A stretch of DNA of 64,000 nt, taken from positions 43,748,645 through 43,812,644 of the forward strand of contig NC_090281.1 in the NCBI RefSeq assembly GCF_037392515.1, in the 5' to 3' direction. Positions 14,457 to 27,700 of the stretch are shown piece after piece. The position numbers and the translations under genes are program-made. Every line of letters begins with the position of its first letter. Position 1 is the stretch's first letter. Under the pieces are notes generated by a model. That model did not search any database. It was not told the DNA's origin and was given only the letters and a program-made list of their open reading frames with translations. This stretch comes from Haliotis asinina. Lineage: Eukaryota > Mollusca > Gastropoda > Lepetellida > Haliotidae.

Positions 14457-15711
14457 CCCTGCTCATAACAGTAAAGAGAATATAGTTTACATAGCTGGCA
14501 CTTACTGTGTGCATAAATGCAACTTATATGCCTACACGTAAAATCTCAAACATGAAACTCAAGTTGTAATTTTGCAGTAGACGTCATGATAAACAAGGAT
14601 GCATTGCATGTTATGGTTTATTCAAAAGATTGTTTGAAAGGAACAGCTGCATGCGTAAGCAACGGTTCTACTTAAAAAGGCAAAGAACACTTTACATAAT
14701 TTATGCTTCTCACACATATTATGACTGCATGAGTGTCCTTTTACACCGCTTTCAGCAATATACTAGCTATATCACGGTGAGAAACAACAAATATATGCTT
14801 CACACATCATTCAGATATGGGAAATCGAAATCGGGTTGTTTGGAGCGTCATGAGCGAACGCTTTAACCATTCGGTTATTCGACGATCCTCTTACATTTAA
14901 ATACAAAGCAAATATGTCGGGACGTGAAAAACAAAATTTCATCTAAGTTTTAAACTGAAATAGTGAATACTTTACCAGCAGATGGCCAGTACACTGACTT
15001 TCAAAGTGACCATCCGGGACTTGCTTTGTCTCGAACTACCTATTGAAGGACGGAATGGTGGGTTAACACTAAGTTATACTATCTATAGATAGCATCGTAC
15101 AGGGCATGCACGAAGGGGGCCCTATCTACACTAACCCCTAATCTACCAGTCAAGTGCAGTCAGCATTGGGTCTACTGGGGGTGCTGAAAAGACTGGGGCC
15201 ACAGAGTGTGCCAACCCTAAACTAGTTGGGTTGCTGTAACAACCATCCTGACTGTACAGTCAGGCCCTAGCACCGAACCTACTCCATGTACGCTCGGCAG
15301 GGGGCTACGCGGAGAGCAGACGCACAATGGAGCCACCATGAGACAAAAGCTCATCCCATCGGACCCTCGGAAAGCCAGTGTACTAAAGTCCAGGTGGAAG
15401 GGTTTAGAGTGACACAACACCAAATCCAGAGTGTGCCAGGGTTCCTGCGTCTGAAAGAAATGAGTCATGCATAAGCATGAGTAATCACATTTCTCTCGGA
15501 TGTGGATTGGATTAAGAACAGCGAGTAAGTGTGGTTTTCTGCCGCTTTTGACAATTTTCCAACGACGGGCCTCATACGTAGGCGTGGGGCAAAGTATTTA
15601 AGTGAGGACTCGAACAATGGTACTGAACATGACGTGCCAACACTTGAACAACTAGGCTACACTACCACTCCGTTTACATGCAGAAACCAGCATCAACCTT
15701 TCCCATCTATA

Positions 15712-15724
15712 CCTAAATGGCTGT
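15712..15724 (+). other. Empty SINE target site
   Basis: The third tandem unit carries one copy of CCTAAATGGCTGT with uninterrupted flanks, corresponding to the filled sites in units 1 and 2. It represents the state before the SINE inserted. Confidence 0.9.
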
Positions 15725-15870
15725 GTACTATGAGAGAGTGAGTGTGCACTGTATATTAAACAAATATCCATAAAGATGCATATTTTCTTCCAAATAGATA
15801 TGGAAACACCTACCTGTCTGGTCCTCTGTCACCCTTCCGAAGAATCCTTGAAGTCGTCCTACCTCTACAG

Positions 15871-16439
15871 GATTTCAAGACTTTCCGTACCCACGACGAA
15901 TATTTCAAATCACTATAGGTGGGTGCTCAAACTCCAAGCGTGCTTCAGTCGCTCGCTTCGGGTCGCTCGCTTACGCAACCTAATCCCAGTTGCCGAACCC
16001 GAAACAAAGGATTAGAGCTATTGAAAGCACCTCAATCACAAGTGTTTGCACAGAGGCATGTTTTCTTATTTAGCGTGAGCCAAGTAAGACTTGGTAATAT
16101 TCATTATTGAAACAAAACGAAACAAAATTTTCTTTCATTAATTACAGATTTATTTATGTAAGACAATATAGCTAAACCATAATCAACGGCTAATACAATA
16201 CAGGTATAACCCATTGTAAATTTAAAATGACAAGTTAAACCCAAAGTGACATAGGTGTATGGAACATTCAATGTAAATGAATTAAAACAAACTGTCGTCC
16301 GTGGGTGGGAATGTTGTAAATTGTGATGTGCTTATCATTGCTCATCGCTTTCGTGACTCACTCGTGTTATTCTGCGATTACAGTCCGTTTGCCGTGAAAG
16401 CGTACCGATGAATGTCTCTTTAAACAAAAACGTAAATGG
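15871..16439. other. AT-rich spacer
   Basis: No open frame or repeat that I can name. It separates the 2-kb tandem units from the foldback element and the second satellite block. Confidence 0.5.
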
Positions 16440-16845
16440 AATAAAATGAAATTACGATGGCAATTTTCTTATAATTTTATACCTTGCCAATTGAACATTT
16501 AATTCTCAGAATTTTATTCAACTTAAGATGAAAGTTGTCAAACAAACGATCATAATTTCAAGTCACTTTCTTTGTTTGTATTACAGGGGGTTTGGGGTGC
16601 ACATTAAATAAAACGTCGAGAAGTTGGGTTGGTCTAAGTTAACGCTCATCACGTACAGCACGTGCACTTGTTTCACTGTTCTAACTGCTGCGCTTACCTC
16701 CTTGCAATACAAACCAGTAGTAACGATTTAAATCTATAATCGTTTGTTAAACAACTTTTATCCTAAGTTGAATAAAATTCTAAGACTTAAATTTTCAGTT
16801 GCAAGATAAAATGACGTGGATTCGAAATGTTAATTTCACTATGTC
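16440..16845. mobile_element. Foldback/MITE-like element
   Basis: Two arms of roughly 60-110 bp are inverted repeats of each other: about 16,440-16,560 and 16,730-16,845. The best-matched core includes GAATTTTATTCAACTTA in the left arm and its complement in the right. The ~170-bp centre is non-coding. No flanking target duplication was resolved, so the class is uncertain. Confidence 0.65.
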
Positions 16846-16914
16846 TGGTTTACGTTTTGTTTAAACTAAAAAAATCATCTCAACATCGTACACCACAATA
16901 CATGTAAATGAGAC

Positions 16915-19900
16915 ACCACCATTACATTCACCAATGCATGGCGCATCACCACCGGCATTATATGGGACACCAAAACATCTACCAATGCATGGGGCACCAC
17001 CACCAGCATCCATGAGTACACCACAACATCCACGAATGCATGGGGCACCACCACCGGCATACATGAGTACACCACAACATCCACCAATACATGGGGCACC
17101 ACCACCGGCATACAGAAGTACACCAAAACATCCACCAATGCATGGCACACCACCACCGACATACATGAGTACACCACAACATTCACCAATGCATGGGGCA
17201 CCACCACCCTCATACAAGAAACATAACCATCACATCCACCAATGCATGGCACATCGCCACTGACATATTTGAGTACACCACAACATCCACCAATGCATGG
17301 GGCACCACCAAGTGCATACATGAGTGCACCAAAGCTTCCAGCAAGGCATGGGGCACCGTCACCGGCATACATGAGTACACCACAATATCCACCAATGCAT
17401 GTTCACTGCCACCGGTATACAGGAGTACACCACAACTTCCAGCAATCCATGGGGCACCACCACCAGCATACATGAGACACCACAACATCCACCAATGAAT
17501 GGGGCACCACCAGCGGCATACAGGAGTACACCACAACATCCACCAATGCATGGGACACCGACAACCGCACACATGAGTACACTACAACATCCACCAATGC
17601 ACTGTGGACAGTCACCGGCATACATCAGGACACCACAACATCCACCAATGCATTGTGGACAGCCACCGGCATACATCAGGATACCACAACATCCACCAAT
17701 GGATGGTGCAGCACCACCGGCATACATGAATACACCAAAACATCCACCAATGCATGGTGCACTACCACCGGCCTACTGAGGCACCACCATCACAACCACT
17801 ACTCCATGGCACACCACCACCCGCATACATGAGTACACCACAACATCCACCAATGCATGGGGCACCACCACCCTCATACGTATACATGAGACACCGCCAT
17901 CACATCCACCAATACATTGGGCACCGCCACCGGCATACATGAGTACACCACAACATCCACCAATGCACTGTGGACAGTCACCGGCATACATCAGGACACC
18001 ACAACATCCACCAATGCATTGTGGACAGCCACCGGCATACATCAGGATACCACAACATCCACCAATGGATGGTGCACCACCACCGGCATACATGAATACA
18101 CCAAAACATCCACCAATGCATGGTGCACCACCACCCTCATACATGAGACACCACCATCACATCCACCAATGCATTGGGCACCACCACAGGTATACATGAG
18201 TACACCACAACATCCACCAATGCATTGTGGACAGCCAACGGCATACATCAGGACACCACAACATCCACCAATGCATTGTGGACAGCCACCGGCATACATC
18301 AGGATACCACAACATCCACCAATGCATGGTGCACCACCACCGGCATACATGAATACACCAAAACATCCACCAATGCATGGTGCACCACCACCCGCATACA
18401 TGAGACACCACCATCACGTCCACCAATGCATTGGGCACCACCGGCATACATGAGTACACCACAACATCCACCAATGCATGGGCCACCACTGCCCTCATAC
18501 ATATACATGAGACACCACCACCACATCCACCAATGCATGGGGCACCACCACCCTCATACATGAGACACCACCATCACATCCACCAATGCATGGCACACCG
18601 CCACCGACATACAGGAGTACACCACAACATCCACCAATGCATGGGGCACCACCACAGGCATACAGGAGTACACAACAACATCCACCGATGCATCGTGCAC
18701 CGTCACCGGCATACATCAGTACACCACAACATCCACCAATGCATGTTGCACCACCACTGGCATACTTGAGACACCACCATCACATTCACCAATGCATTGG
18801 GCACCGCCACAGGGATACATGAGTACACCACAACATCCACCAATGCATGGGGCACCATCATCCTCATACAAGAGACATTACCATCACATCCACCAATGTA
18901 TGGCACACCGCCACTGATATACAAGAGTACACCAAAACTTCAACCATTGCATGGGGCACCACCACCGGCATGCATGAGTACACCACAACATCCAACAATG
19001 CATGGGGCACCACCACAGACATACGTTAGTACAACACAACATCCACCAATGCATGGGGTACCGCCACCGGCATACATGAGCACACCACAACATCCACCAA
19101 TGCATGGCGCACCGCCACCAGCGTACATGAGGACACCAGAACATCCACCAATGCATGGGGCACCGCCACCAGCATACATGAGTAGACCACAACATCCACC
19201 AATGCATCGTCCACCGCCACCAACTTACATGAGACACCACCATCACATACACTAATTCATGGGGCACCACAACCCTCATACATGAGACGGCACCATCATA
19301 TCCACCAATACATGGCGCACCGCCACTTGTATACATGAGCACACCACAACATCCACCAATGCATGGCGCACCGCCAGCTTCATACATAAGTGCACCACAA
19401 CATCCAGCAATGCATGGGGCACCAGCACATGCATACATGAGACATAACCATCACATCCACCATTGGATGGCACACCCCCACTGGCATTTGGCACCACTAC
19501 CGGTATACATGAGTACACCACAACATCCACCAATGCATGGTGCACCACCACCGGCATACATGAGTACACCACAACATCCACCAATGCAACGTGCAACGCC
19601 ACCGGTATATGTGAGCACACCACAACATTCACCTATACATGGAGCACCATCACCATCACATCCACCAATGCATCGCACACCCCCACCGACATACATGAGT
19701 ACACCACAACATCCACCAATGCATGGGGGACCACCACCGACATACATGAGTACACCACAACATCCACCATAGCATGGGGCCCCACCACTGGCATACATGA
19801 GTACACCACAACATCCACCAATGCATGGGGCACCACCACCCTCATACAAGAGACTCAACCATCACATCCACCAATGAATGGCACACCACCACTGACATGC

Positions 19901-20370
19901 ATGAGCCACCACCATCTCATCCACCAATGCATGGCGCATCGCCACCGGCATACATGAGTACACCACAACATCCACCAATGCATCGTGCACCGCCACGAGC
20001 ATACATGAGGACACCACAACATCCACCAATGCATGGGGCACTGCCACCGGCATACATGAGTACACCGCAGCATCCACCAATGCATGGGGCACCACCAAGT
20101 GCATACATGAGCCACCACCATCTCATCCACCAATGCATGGCGCATCGCCACCGGCATACATGAGTACACCACAACATCCACCAATGCATCGTGCACCGCC
20201 ACGAGCATACATGAGGACACCACAACATCCACCAATGCATGGGGCATTGCCACCGGCATACATGAGTACACCACAACATCCACTAATGCATGGCACACCG
20301 CCACCGACATACAGGAGTACACCACAACATCCACCAATGCATGGCGCACCGTCACCAGCATACATATATA
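16915..20370. repeat. 51-bp satellite array, right block
   Basis: About 65-70 units of the same 51-bp satellite as the left block, in the same orientation, with the same CCAATGCATGG core and the same 51/53-bp unit mixture. Variants with a TGTGGACAGCCACC core cluster at 17.6-18.3 kb and form higher-order repeats of several units, for example about 17,600-17,760 recurring twice by 18,370. Open frames on both strands come from periodicity without stops. Confidence 0.9.
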
Positions 20371-21627
20371 AGGTTAACTGTCAAGATGGATTGAAATCCA
20401 TGTTACCAAAACGATCCAATGGAAATAAAACATATTATTTTGCAAATACGAAAGTTTGCATTTGGTTTTGAAATGCGACGTTACTTTTGTGCTTCAGTAT
20501 ATTTATATTCATTGTTAAGATGAAGGCTGGAAAGTAGGATTTGTGTGGATGAGACTGTCTTTAGACAATTAGTTCCTAGTCCTTTCCACAAAATGGGGAT
20601 TCTGTTAGAAGGAGTACTTGTCAGACCCAGCGATATGTAATTTCTACCAAGATCAATCGGGCGGTTAGCCTCGAAGATTTGGTTTGCAGCATCATACCAG
20701 TCTGCTCATGCTCATGAACTGAACCACCAGGTTGCCGGGCCCAGAGTCTACCATTCCACAAACACTTGATGCAAGTAGTATGCCCTGTGTCATGGGTGGG
20801 GCTGCAGGGCATTTTGAAGCGTACGTATAATTTGTAGTATGTCTCTCAAATATCATGTTGGTTTGTTGTTCAACCCGTAATATTCCTGTCCTGAGCCCTC
20901 ATTATGGAGTATGGACTGGACACTCCAGTGAAGAAAATCCTATTCCATCATTTGTACTGAACAGAAGGCTGTAGTGGCAGGTTCACGAAATCTTCACAAG
21001 GGAGTAAAATTAATATATCCTGTAGACATACATTCAAAAATAAAGCTGGGGATATTCGAATTTAACCTTCAAATTCAAAACATGGAAGAGATATTAGTTT
21101 CTGGTATTATTCACAGGTTGATTATGGACACCACCGGAAACACATTACAACCAGCCATAAAATATGACCATGGATGTTGATAGTTGAATGGTAGGCTAGC
21201 TGTCAGGTTTGTTTATTAGTGGTACACACTACCCCCGGTTTGTCTCTCAACTCTCGATAATGCACGCTGGGTAGAGTATACCAGTGGCGATCTGAGAGTC
21301 TGTTCCAGGCATCCTGCTGCACCGCCCAAGTTAGTGTGTTCACAGGCCTGTAACGTTGATGCACCTTCCCCTAAGTCATTCACATATGTGTTCAGTTAGG
21401 GAAATAGTCGAGATCATTTCACACCTGCAAGTCTGTTGTCACCCTGAAACACCCACATAACTGCACACAGAACAACAGAAGCTGCTAGTCCTCGTACTAC
21501 TTCAACAATCATGAATGGGGGATTGCCCAGCCACCATACCTGATCCATCCCCAAATCTGTCAGAGATCTCAGGATGTTATGGGTTGGACCGTCATTTGAG
21601 AAAAGCATTCCTTCCAAATTGCCTCAA
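20371..21627. other. Gene-free stretch
   Basis: Unique-looking AT-rich sequence without a supportable gene. Confidence 0.5.
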
Positions 21628-21838
21628 CTCGTGAAGATCCAGGGTGGAATAGGTCTTCAGCAACCCATGCTGGTCACAAAACTATGCTTGTCATAAGAGG
21701 TGACTACCGAAATCAGGTGTTCAGACTGATGCTCATGCTGTTGATCACTGAGCTGTCTGGTCCAGACTCAGTTATTTACAGACAGCCACCATATAGCGAG
21801 AATATTGCTGAGCATGGCGTAAAAACTAAACTCACTCA
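21628..21838 (+). mobile_element. SINE copy, diverged
   Basis: Diverged copy of the main SINE. It starts near CTCGTGAAGATCC, contains ACTATGCTTGTCATAAGAGG, lacks part of the middle, and ends CTAAACTCACTC. Confidence 0.85.
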
Positions 21839-22609
21839 AAAACTTTTTGTAAGCATCGGAGTGTCCATGGTCACGTTGGAAGTACTACTACTGGTTTTTA
21901 AGTGTTAGATAATAATGAGAATTACACAAATCATAAAGACAGATTTATTGCATATACAGTGTTAGATGAGTTCGTATTTACAAATATACAGAAGGTCATC
22001 TTCTGGAAGAGATTACAAATTCACAGTTCGTAAATAAATACAGCCATACAAACACTATATCAGTGCTTCACACAATACACTCAGTCTCTGTCTTGGCAAT
22101 GATTGAAATAACAAGTTCACACCAACGTAAAACAAACCATGCATACAGATACCGTTTATGCTTAAGGTTATTGTTCAACAAGATGTGTGATTCGGCACTG
22201 TGTGGGGAAAAAAATACAAATAAAAATATTCTTTCACAGCTAGGAACTGACGATTCAATAACGATTTTAGTTCACATCCAGTCTATGAATAGGATGCGTC
22301 CCTTTATTCAAATCTGTAAATACTGAAGTCAAATAAAATATTGATTTAATTTGTAAATGTGACAAAGACACTATGGAGAGGTAAACAAAATTCACATTTC
22401 GGTAATTGTACATCACGTTTCAGTAATACCCTATATCATCAACCAGAGGCCCCCATTGCAGAAAATACACAAAGGGACATAACTCTGATTTCTGACCACC
22501 TGAGCTATCGATACTGGTTGACCATTCAGAATGTACTGACATACTACATTTGCCTTTTAGGTGGCGTAATATGGGTCTTTACATGCCTTATGACATGTGA
22601 ATGTTGGTT

Positions 22610-22873
22610 GACCCGTGAAGGTCCCAGGGTAGAATAGGCCTTCAGCAACCCATGCTTGCCGTAAAAAGCGAATATGCATGTCGTAAGGGGCGACTAACGG
22701 GATCGGGTGGTCAGACTCGCTGACTTGATTGACACACGCCATCGGTTCCCATTTGCGCATATCGATGCTCATGTTGTTGATCACTGGATTGTCTGGTCCA
22801 GACTCAATTATTTACAGACCGCCGCCATATAGCTGGAATATTGCTGAGTGCGGCGTAAAACTACACTCACTCA
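22610..22873 (+). mobile_element. SINE copy, near full length
   Basis: The most complete copy in the window, from TGACCCGTGAAGGTCC through TGTCGTAAGGGGCGACTAA and the central TTGTTGATCACTGGATTGTC to the ACTCACTCAC tail. It shows the uninterrupted sequence CTGACTTGATTGACAC, at the spot where the Polinton has split another copy. Confidence 0.9.
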
Positions 22874-22959
22874 CACTGTGTATGTTGGTTCTATCACATA
22901 TGCAGAATCTCGTCATATTACTGATAGGTACATGCAAAAGAATCAGTATGATTTGACAC

Positions 22960-23095
22960 CCTCCTATTTCCAGCAATGTTGTGGTTGGGGTACGCCAGAA
23001 GTGGGCTTCACACACTGTACCCATGTGGAGAATGAAACCCCAGTCTTCAACATAATAAGCAAATGCTTTCACCACTAGGCTACTGTACCTCCCAT
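22960..23095. mobile_element. Second SINE-like repeat
   Basis: A segment with ATTTCCAGCAATGTTGTGG, GGGCTTCACACACTG and a CCACTAGGCTAC end. Similar pieces, some on the other strand, occur near 24,000-24,115, 32,275-32,410 and 35,650-35,790. I infer a distinct dispersed repeat; family unknown. Confidence 0.6.
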
Positions 23096-24777
23096 CATGC
23101 AGGAGATAACAAGAAAAAAGACATGTCTCCAATATGCAAACTCATGAAATACAGTTTACGTCTGTCATTATTATGATAAATATGAAACTATTATGATGTT
23201 GATTGTTCAGTCATTGGTATGATTTTCATGATTTGTATAAAAAGTTAAACTGGATATTTTTGAAATGATACACTGTAGATGTATATCTCTCTAAATCAGA
23301 CTCTGACAAATCTAAAATTACTTCATGCCTCGTGGAGGTCAAGCAGGAACATGGTATATGCAAGTAGGACATATGACCATAACAAAATCTTTTGTCAATG
23401 AAACATTTAAATCTGACAAATATCAGAGTTGAAGATACCTCTACCCTCACCATGATTCTGGCATCAATATCATGATATGCTATGAAACTATCACAATGAA
23501 TGCAGGCATCAAACGCATATTTTTAAGAAAGAAGATGCAACACACACTCTTTATCTGTGAATAAGCATAATAAATACATGCAAGTTTACAAATGACTCAG
23601 TCTATAGACTGTTGCACAGCACAGCAAGAAACAGCTAATAGTTAACCAATCTTACAATGCTGACAGAATAGATTATACCATGAAGGCCCAATTAGCTGCA
23701 TCGGATTAACATTTAGAAAGTCCTGAGAAATCATGCAATTGTTGCATAAATATCTGTGTGGCAATATTCAGAAAGCCATTTACTTCATTCACACATTCAA
23801 AACACCTTGGATACTTCATCACACTTCAGTCAACAAAGTGTGTTAATGAAATTGTTGATGATACTGATAGTTTCATGAAACAGCAGCTGTATATCTCCTT
23901 ATAGATGACTTGATAATGACTTGTTGCATCACCCAACCATGAGTTTGTACACTAAAACCATATATTTCCATAGCATTTCCTAGATATACCATTATTGAGT
24001 GAGTGAGTGAGGTTTCACGCCACTTCAGCAATATTCCAGCCATATCACAACAGGGGATGTCAGAAAAGGGTTTCACTCACGTGGGGAATAGAATCAGGGT
24101 CTTAGGCTACACTACCATTCCAAAAAGGTTTCAAATCTGGAATAGAAGCCAACTGAAAACATGACCAGGGAACTCAAAATATGGCCAAGAATCAGATAAC
24201 TAAACAAGATGTGTCAAGGACTTTTATGGTTTCCAGAACCAACAAAAATAATAACTGAGCAAACATTGAGAGGTGTGTTCTTCGAGCATTAGCAAGACAT
24301 TGTTTAATGCCACTCTTTCATGATTCATGATCTTATAACACTCTAACACTGTGTGACAATGTTTTCTTGAATCATTTCTAGTTCATATCAAACATAACTT
24401 TGACCACAGAGAATCTTGAGATACACAAAAAGAAAGGGAAAGTGTTTGGTTAGCAATTCATCTTTAGTAGAGGATGTGAGCTTAGTTAGATTCATTCTTT
24501 AAAATAGACAATCATCACTTCTCACTCGTTTCAGCATCACAAATGTCCTCAATCACACACGATGTCCACAAAGAACAACAGACAAGCCATAATGTATTAC
24601 CTGTCCCCTGTACACTGTTTATATTGACCTAGGCCAACTCTAATATCTACTTTGTTTATAACAAATATAGGATATACTTCAATGTAGGCACAGTTCTGTC
24701 GTGAAAAGCAAGGCCAAATAATAATGAACTTGGAATGCTGTGATGAGCGTTTGAAGTTTCACAGAACCAACACAAGC
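23096..24777. other. Region downstream of the SLC27-like gene
   Basis: Downstream of the stop codon on the minus strand, so it likely includes the 3' untranslated region. It contains a SINE-like piece near 24,000-24,115. No independent gene is supported, and I did not pin down a poly(A) site. Confidence 0.5.
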
Positions 24778-27700
24778 TCAGAGGCGGATCTTTGCATCAC
24801 AGATGTCCCTGTAGACTTGTGGGGTGACGGGCTGAAACATTCCAGCCTTAGCATTCATGTAATACAGTCTGTCCTTCACAGTGTTAGGGTTGTATCCTTC
24901 CTTCCTCAGATCTGTCTTTTTCAGCTTGAAGGTGCCTGCAAAACACCCATATATATTTACTTTAAATGCACTTGAGTATAGTGCTGACTAATGACAAAAC
25001 GTAATTTTCTGAATAAAATTGATATTTTATACTTCTCCTGACTCATGCTTATTGATATAGATCTGGTGGTGGACTGGTGCCTTTTGGTAGTTTTAGAATT
25101 CTGAATAACACCGCTTGGCGTTTCCTTGGCAGCAAGTTTGACTTGGACTAAATTGGTGGTAGTGCTGCTTTACAAAGCAGAACTCTGAAACCATTCAATG
25201 TTTCTTCACCAAACTTGACACTTAGATAGATTTGTTTTGATGTTTCTATGGCAACGAACTTGTCACATAGCTTTGTCTAGTGGTGTACTGGCGTCTTTTG
25301 GTAATTTTTTAATCCTGATTAAAATATTTTGGCATTTCCATGGCAACAATTAAAATATTTTGGCGTTTGAATGGCAACAAGTTCGACTTAGACTGAAAAT
25401 GTGTGATCGTGCTCATTTCAGGAGCAGAACTTTTAAAACCTTTCATTGCTCTCCTTCCACTATTCTACATACTCACCAACACATTTGGCATAATTATAAC
25501 TTGCAGACTTATTCATGAAGGATATTTTGCTAGTACAGGAAATAATGATGACTTTGTCCTCTTGTTGAATTTGTCTCTACAAGTTACCTTGTAGCTATAT
25601 CAGTGCTAGTTTAGAACAGGTTTCACATGTTGGCAAACAGGCAAAGAAGTAATCGTCTCCTGGCTGTAACTACCTGAGCATGTGTGTTTACTTCCTATGA
25701 TTTTTCGCTATCCTGACTCATTCTTATTGCTTATCTCTTCTTCCCTGGCAAAGGTAGTGGAACACCAGAAATCCCTTGAAGTTCCCTTCTGAAAGAAGTG
25801 GACATAAAATACACTCACCCACGTATAGCCTCCCCTTTCCTGCGCAACCGTTAATGTGACCTGCCATGCTCTTTACTCTCTCCTTGTACATTGCCCGACA
25901 CGAAATTTAAGTAATTCAGCGTGCCTGTGCAGGGCGGCTGGGAGGGCTTTTGTCATGATTCAGGATAAGTATAAAATATCAGTTTTATACAGAAAATTAC
26001 GTATTTTTCCTTATCCTGACTCACGCTTATTGCTTACAGAATCTGACGGAAACGGCTGACTTCTGCTGGCTGTCAAAATTACGTCCAATTATTCAACGGG
26101 AACTTGTAATGGCGATAATTCGGTCCTGCTGTTCTAATATTCATTGCCATAATATTTTAATTTTTGCCATGGAAATGCCAAGATATTTTAATCAGGATTA
26201 AAAAATTACCAACAGACACCAGTACACCACTAGACCAAGCTATGTGACAAATTTGTTGCCACAGAAACATCAAAACAGATCTATCTATCTGTAAAGTTTG
26301 GTGGAGAAACATTGAATGGTTTTAGAGTTCTACTCTGGAAAAGAGCACGACCACCAATTTCAGCCAAGTCAAACTTCTTGCCATGGGAGTGCCAAAAATA
26401 TTTTATTCAGAATTCCAAAACTACCAAAAGGCACCAGTACACCACCACAACAATCTATGTGTCAAGTTTGGTGAAGAAATGGTGAACAGTTTTAGAGTTC
26501 TTCTTTGGAAAGCAGCACTACCACCAATTTAGTCCAAGTCAAACTTGCTGCCAAGGAAACGCCAAGCGGTGTTATTCAGAATTCTAAAACTACCAAAAGG
26601 CACCAGTCCACCACCAGATCTATCTATGTGTCAAGTTAGGTGAAGAAACATTGAATGGTTTTAGAGTTCTGCTTCGGAAAAGAGCACTACCACCTATTTC
26701 TGTCGAAGTCAAACTTGTAGCCATAGAAATGTCAAAAATATTTAATTCAGAATACCCAAACTACCAAAAGGCAAAAGGCAAACTACCAACAGATTTATCT
26801 TTGTGACAAGTTTGATGAAGAAATATTGAACAGTTTTAAAGTTCGGCTCTGGAAAAAATAAATGTGCATGGATGGACAGACAGACGGACGGAGCACACTC
26901 TAATACCCACCCACCCCTCCCCCCATTTTTAGTGGGGGACAATCTGAACTGACACTATAAGTTTACTTGTGCTGTATAGTAAGTCAAGGGTTGCAACATT
27001 TGCTTCCCCATACAGTGACACACTATCCATAGCTCTTCTTCCCTTCCATTTCCTGCTCTGGATTTATGCCTGGAGCCAATTTCTAGCACTGTTTATATAA
27101 CCCTCCCAAGACAAGACGGAGCAGTATTGTCGCTAGTGATGTTGGACTTACCTGTGGTGTCCACTGCCTTGGTCAGTCTGATGAAGACTGGACGGGCATA
27201 CGGGGGAAGTGCCCGCTGCAGGGCTTGGTTCAGGTCAGGCAGGTCCAAGGAGTTGGTCTCATCCACAATGGCAGCCATTCCAGCACGACCTTCGTAACCT
27301 ACAAAATTCATATATATCAGTCTACCATCCAAGGCACATAATGAAGAGAAGCATCATCAATGATACTCCTTTTTTGCTCCTTTTTGTTCTTATTGTCTTA
27401 AAAGCTACAAAAAAAAATACAAACCATGTTTTCATAAGTAATGTAAGACATTATATTTGTGATTACACTCTCCTGGACACATGCAATTCTATTACTTGTG
27501 TGGAGCCACAGTCTGGATTCGAGTCAGCAACCTTATCAACATGACCAACAACCAGAAATCTAGATTATCCTTGAAGCAAAATCCACTTACATCGCCAAAG
27601 ACTGGAACAGTTGTTCATATTTACAGTCACAGGTTTGTCTGATCTTCTCTCAGGTACTTGTTACAAATGGCAAAATTAAAATACATTCAAAATAAACATA

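Larger units (their letters stand above)
10200..15870. repeat. Three tandem copies of a ~2,027-bp unit
   Basis: Matching landmarks recur at an exact 2,027-bp offset: a short sequence at 10,751 returns at 12,778 and 14,805, and an identical segment lies at 11,163, 13,190 and 15,217. Copies run about 10.2-12.19, 12.19-14.22 and 14.22-15.87 kb. Copies 2 and 3 are nearly identical over their left parts; copy 1 is more diverged on its left side; copy 3 is diverged on its right side and lacks a SINE that copies 1 and 2 share. Each unit also contains two versions of a ~100-bp exon-like segment. Near-identity over kilobases means recent duplication, or gene conversion; assembly error is a further possibility. 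Confidence 0.93.
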
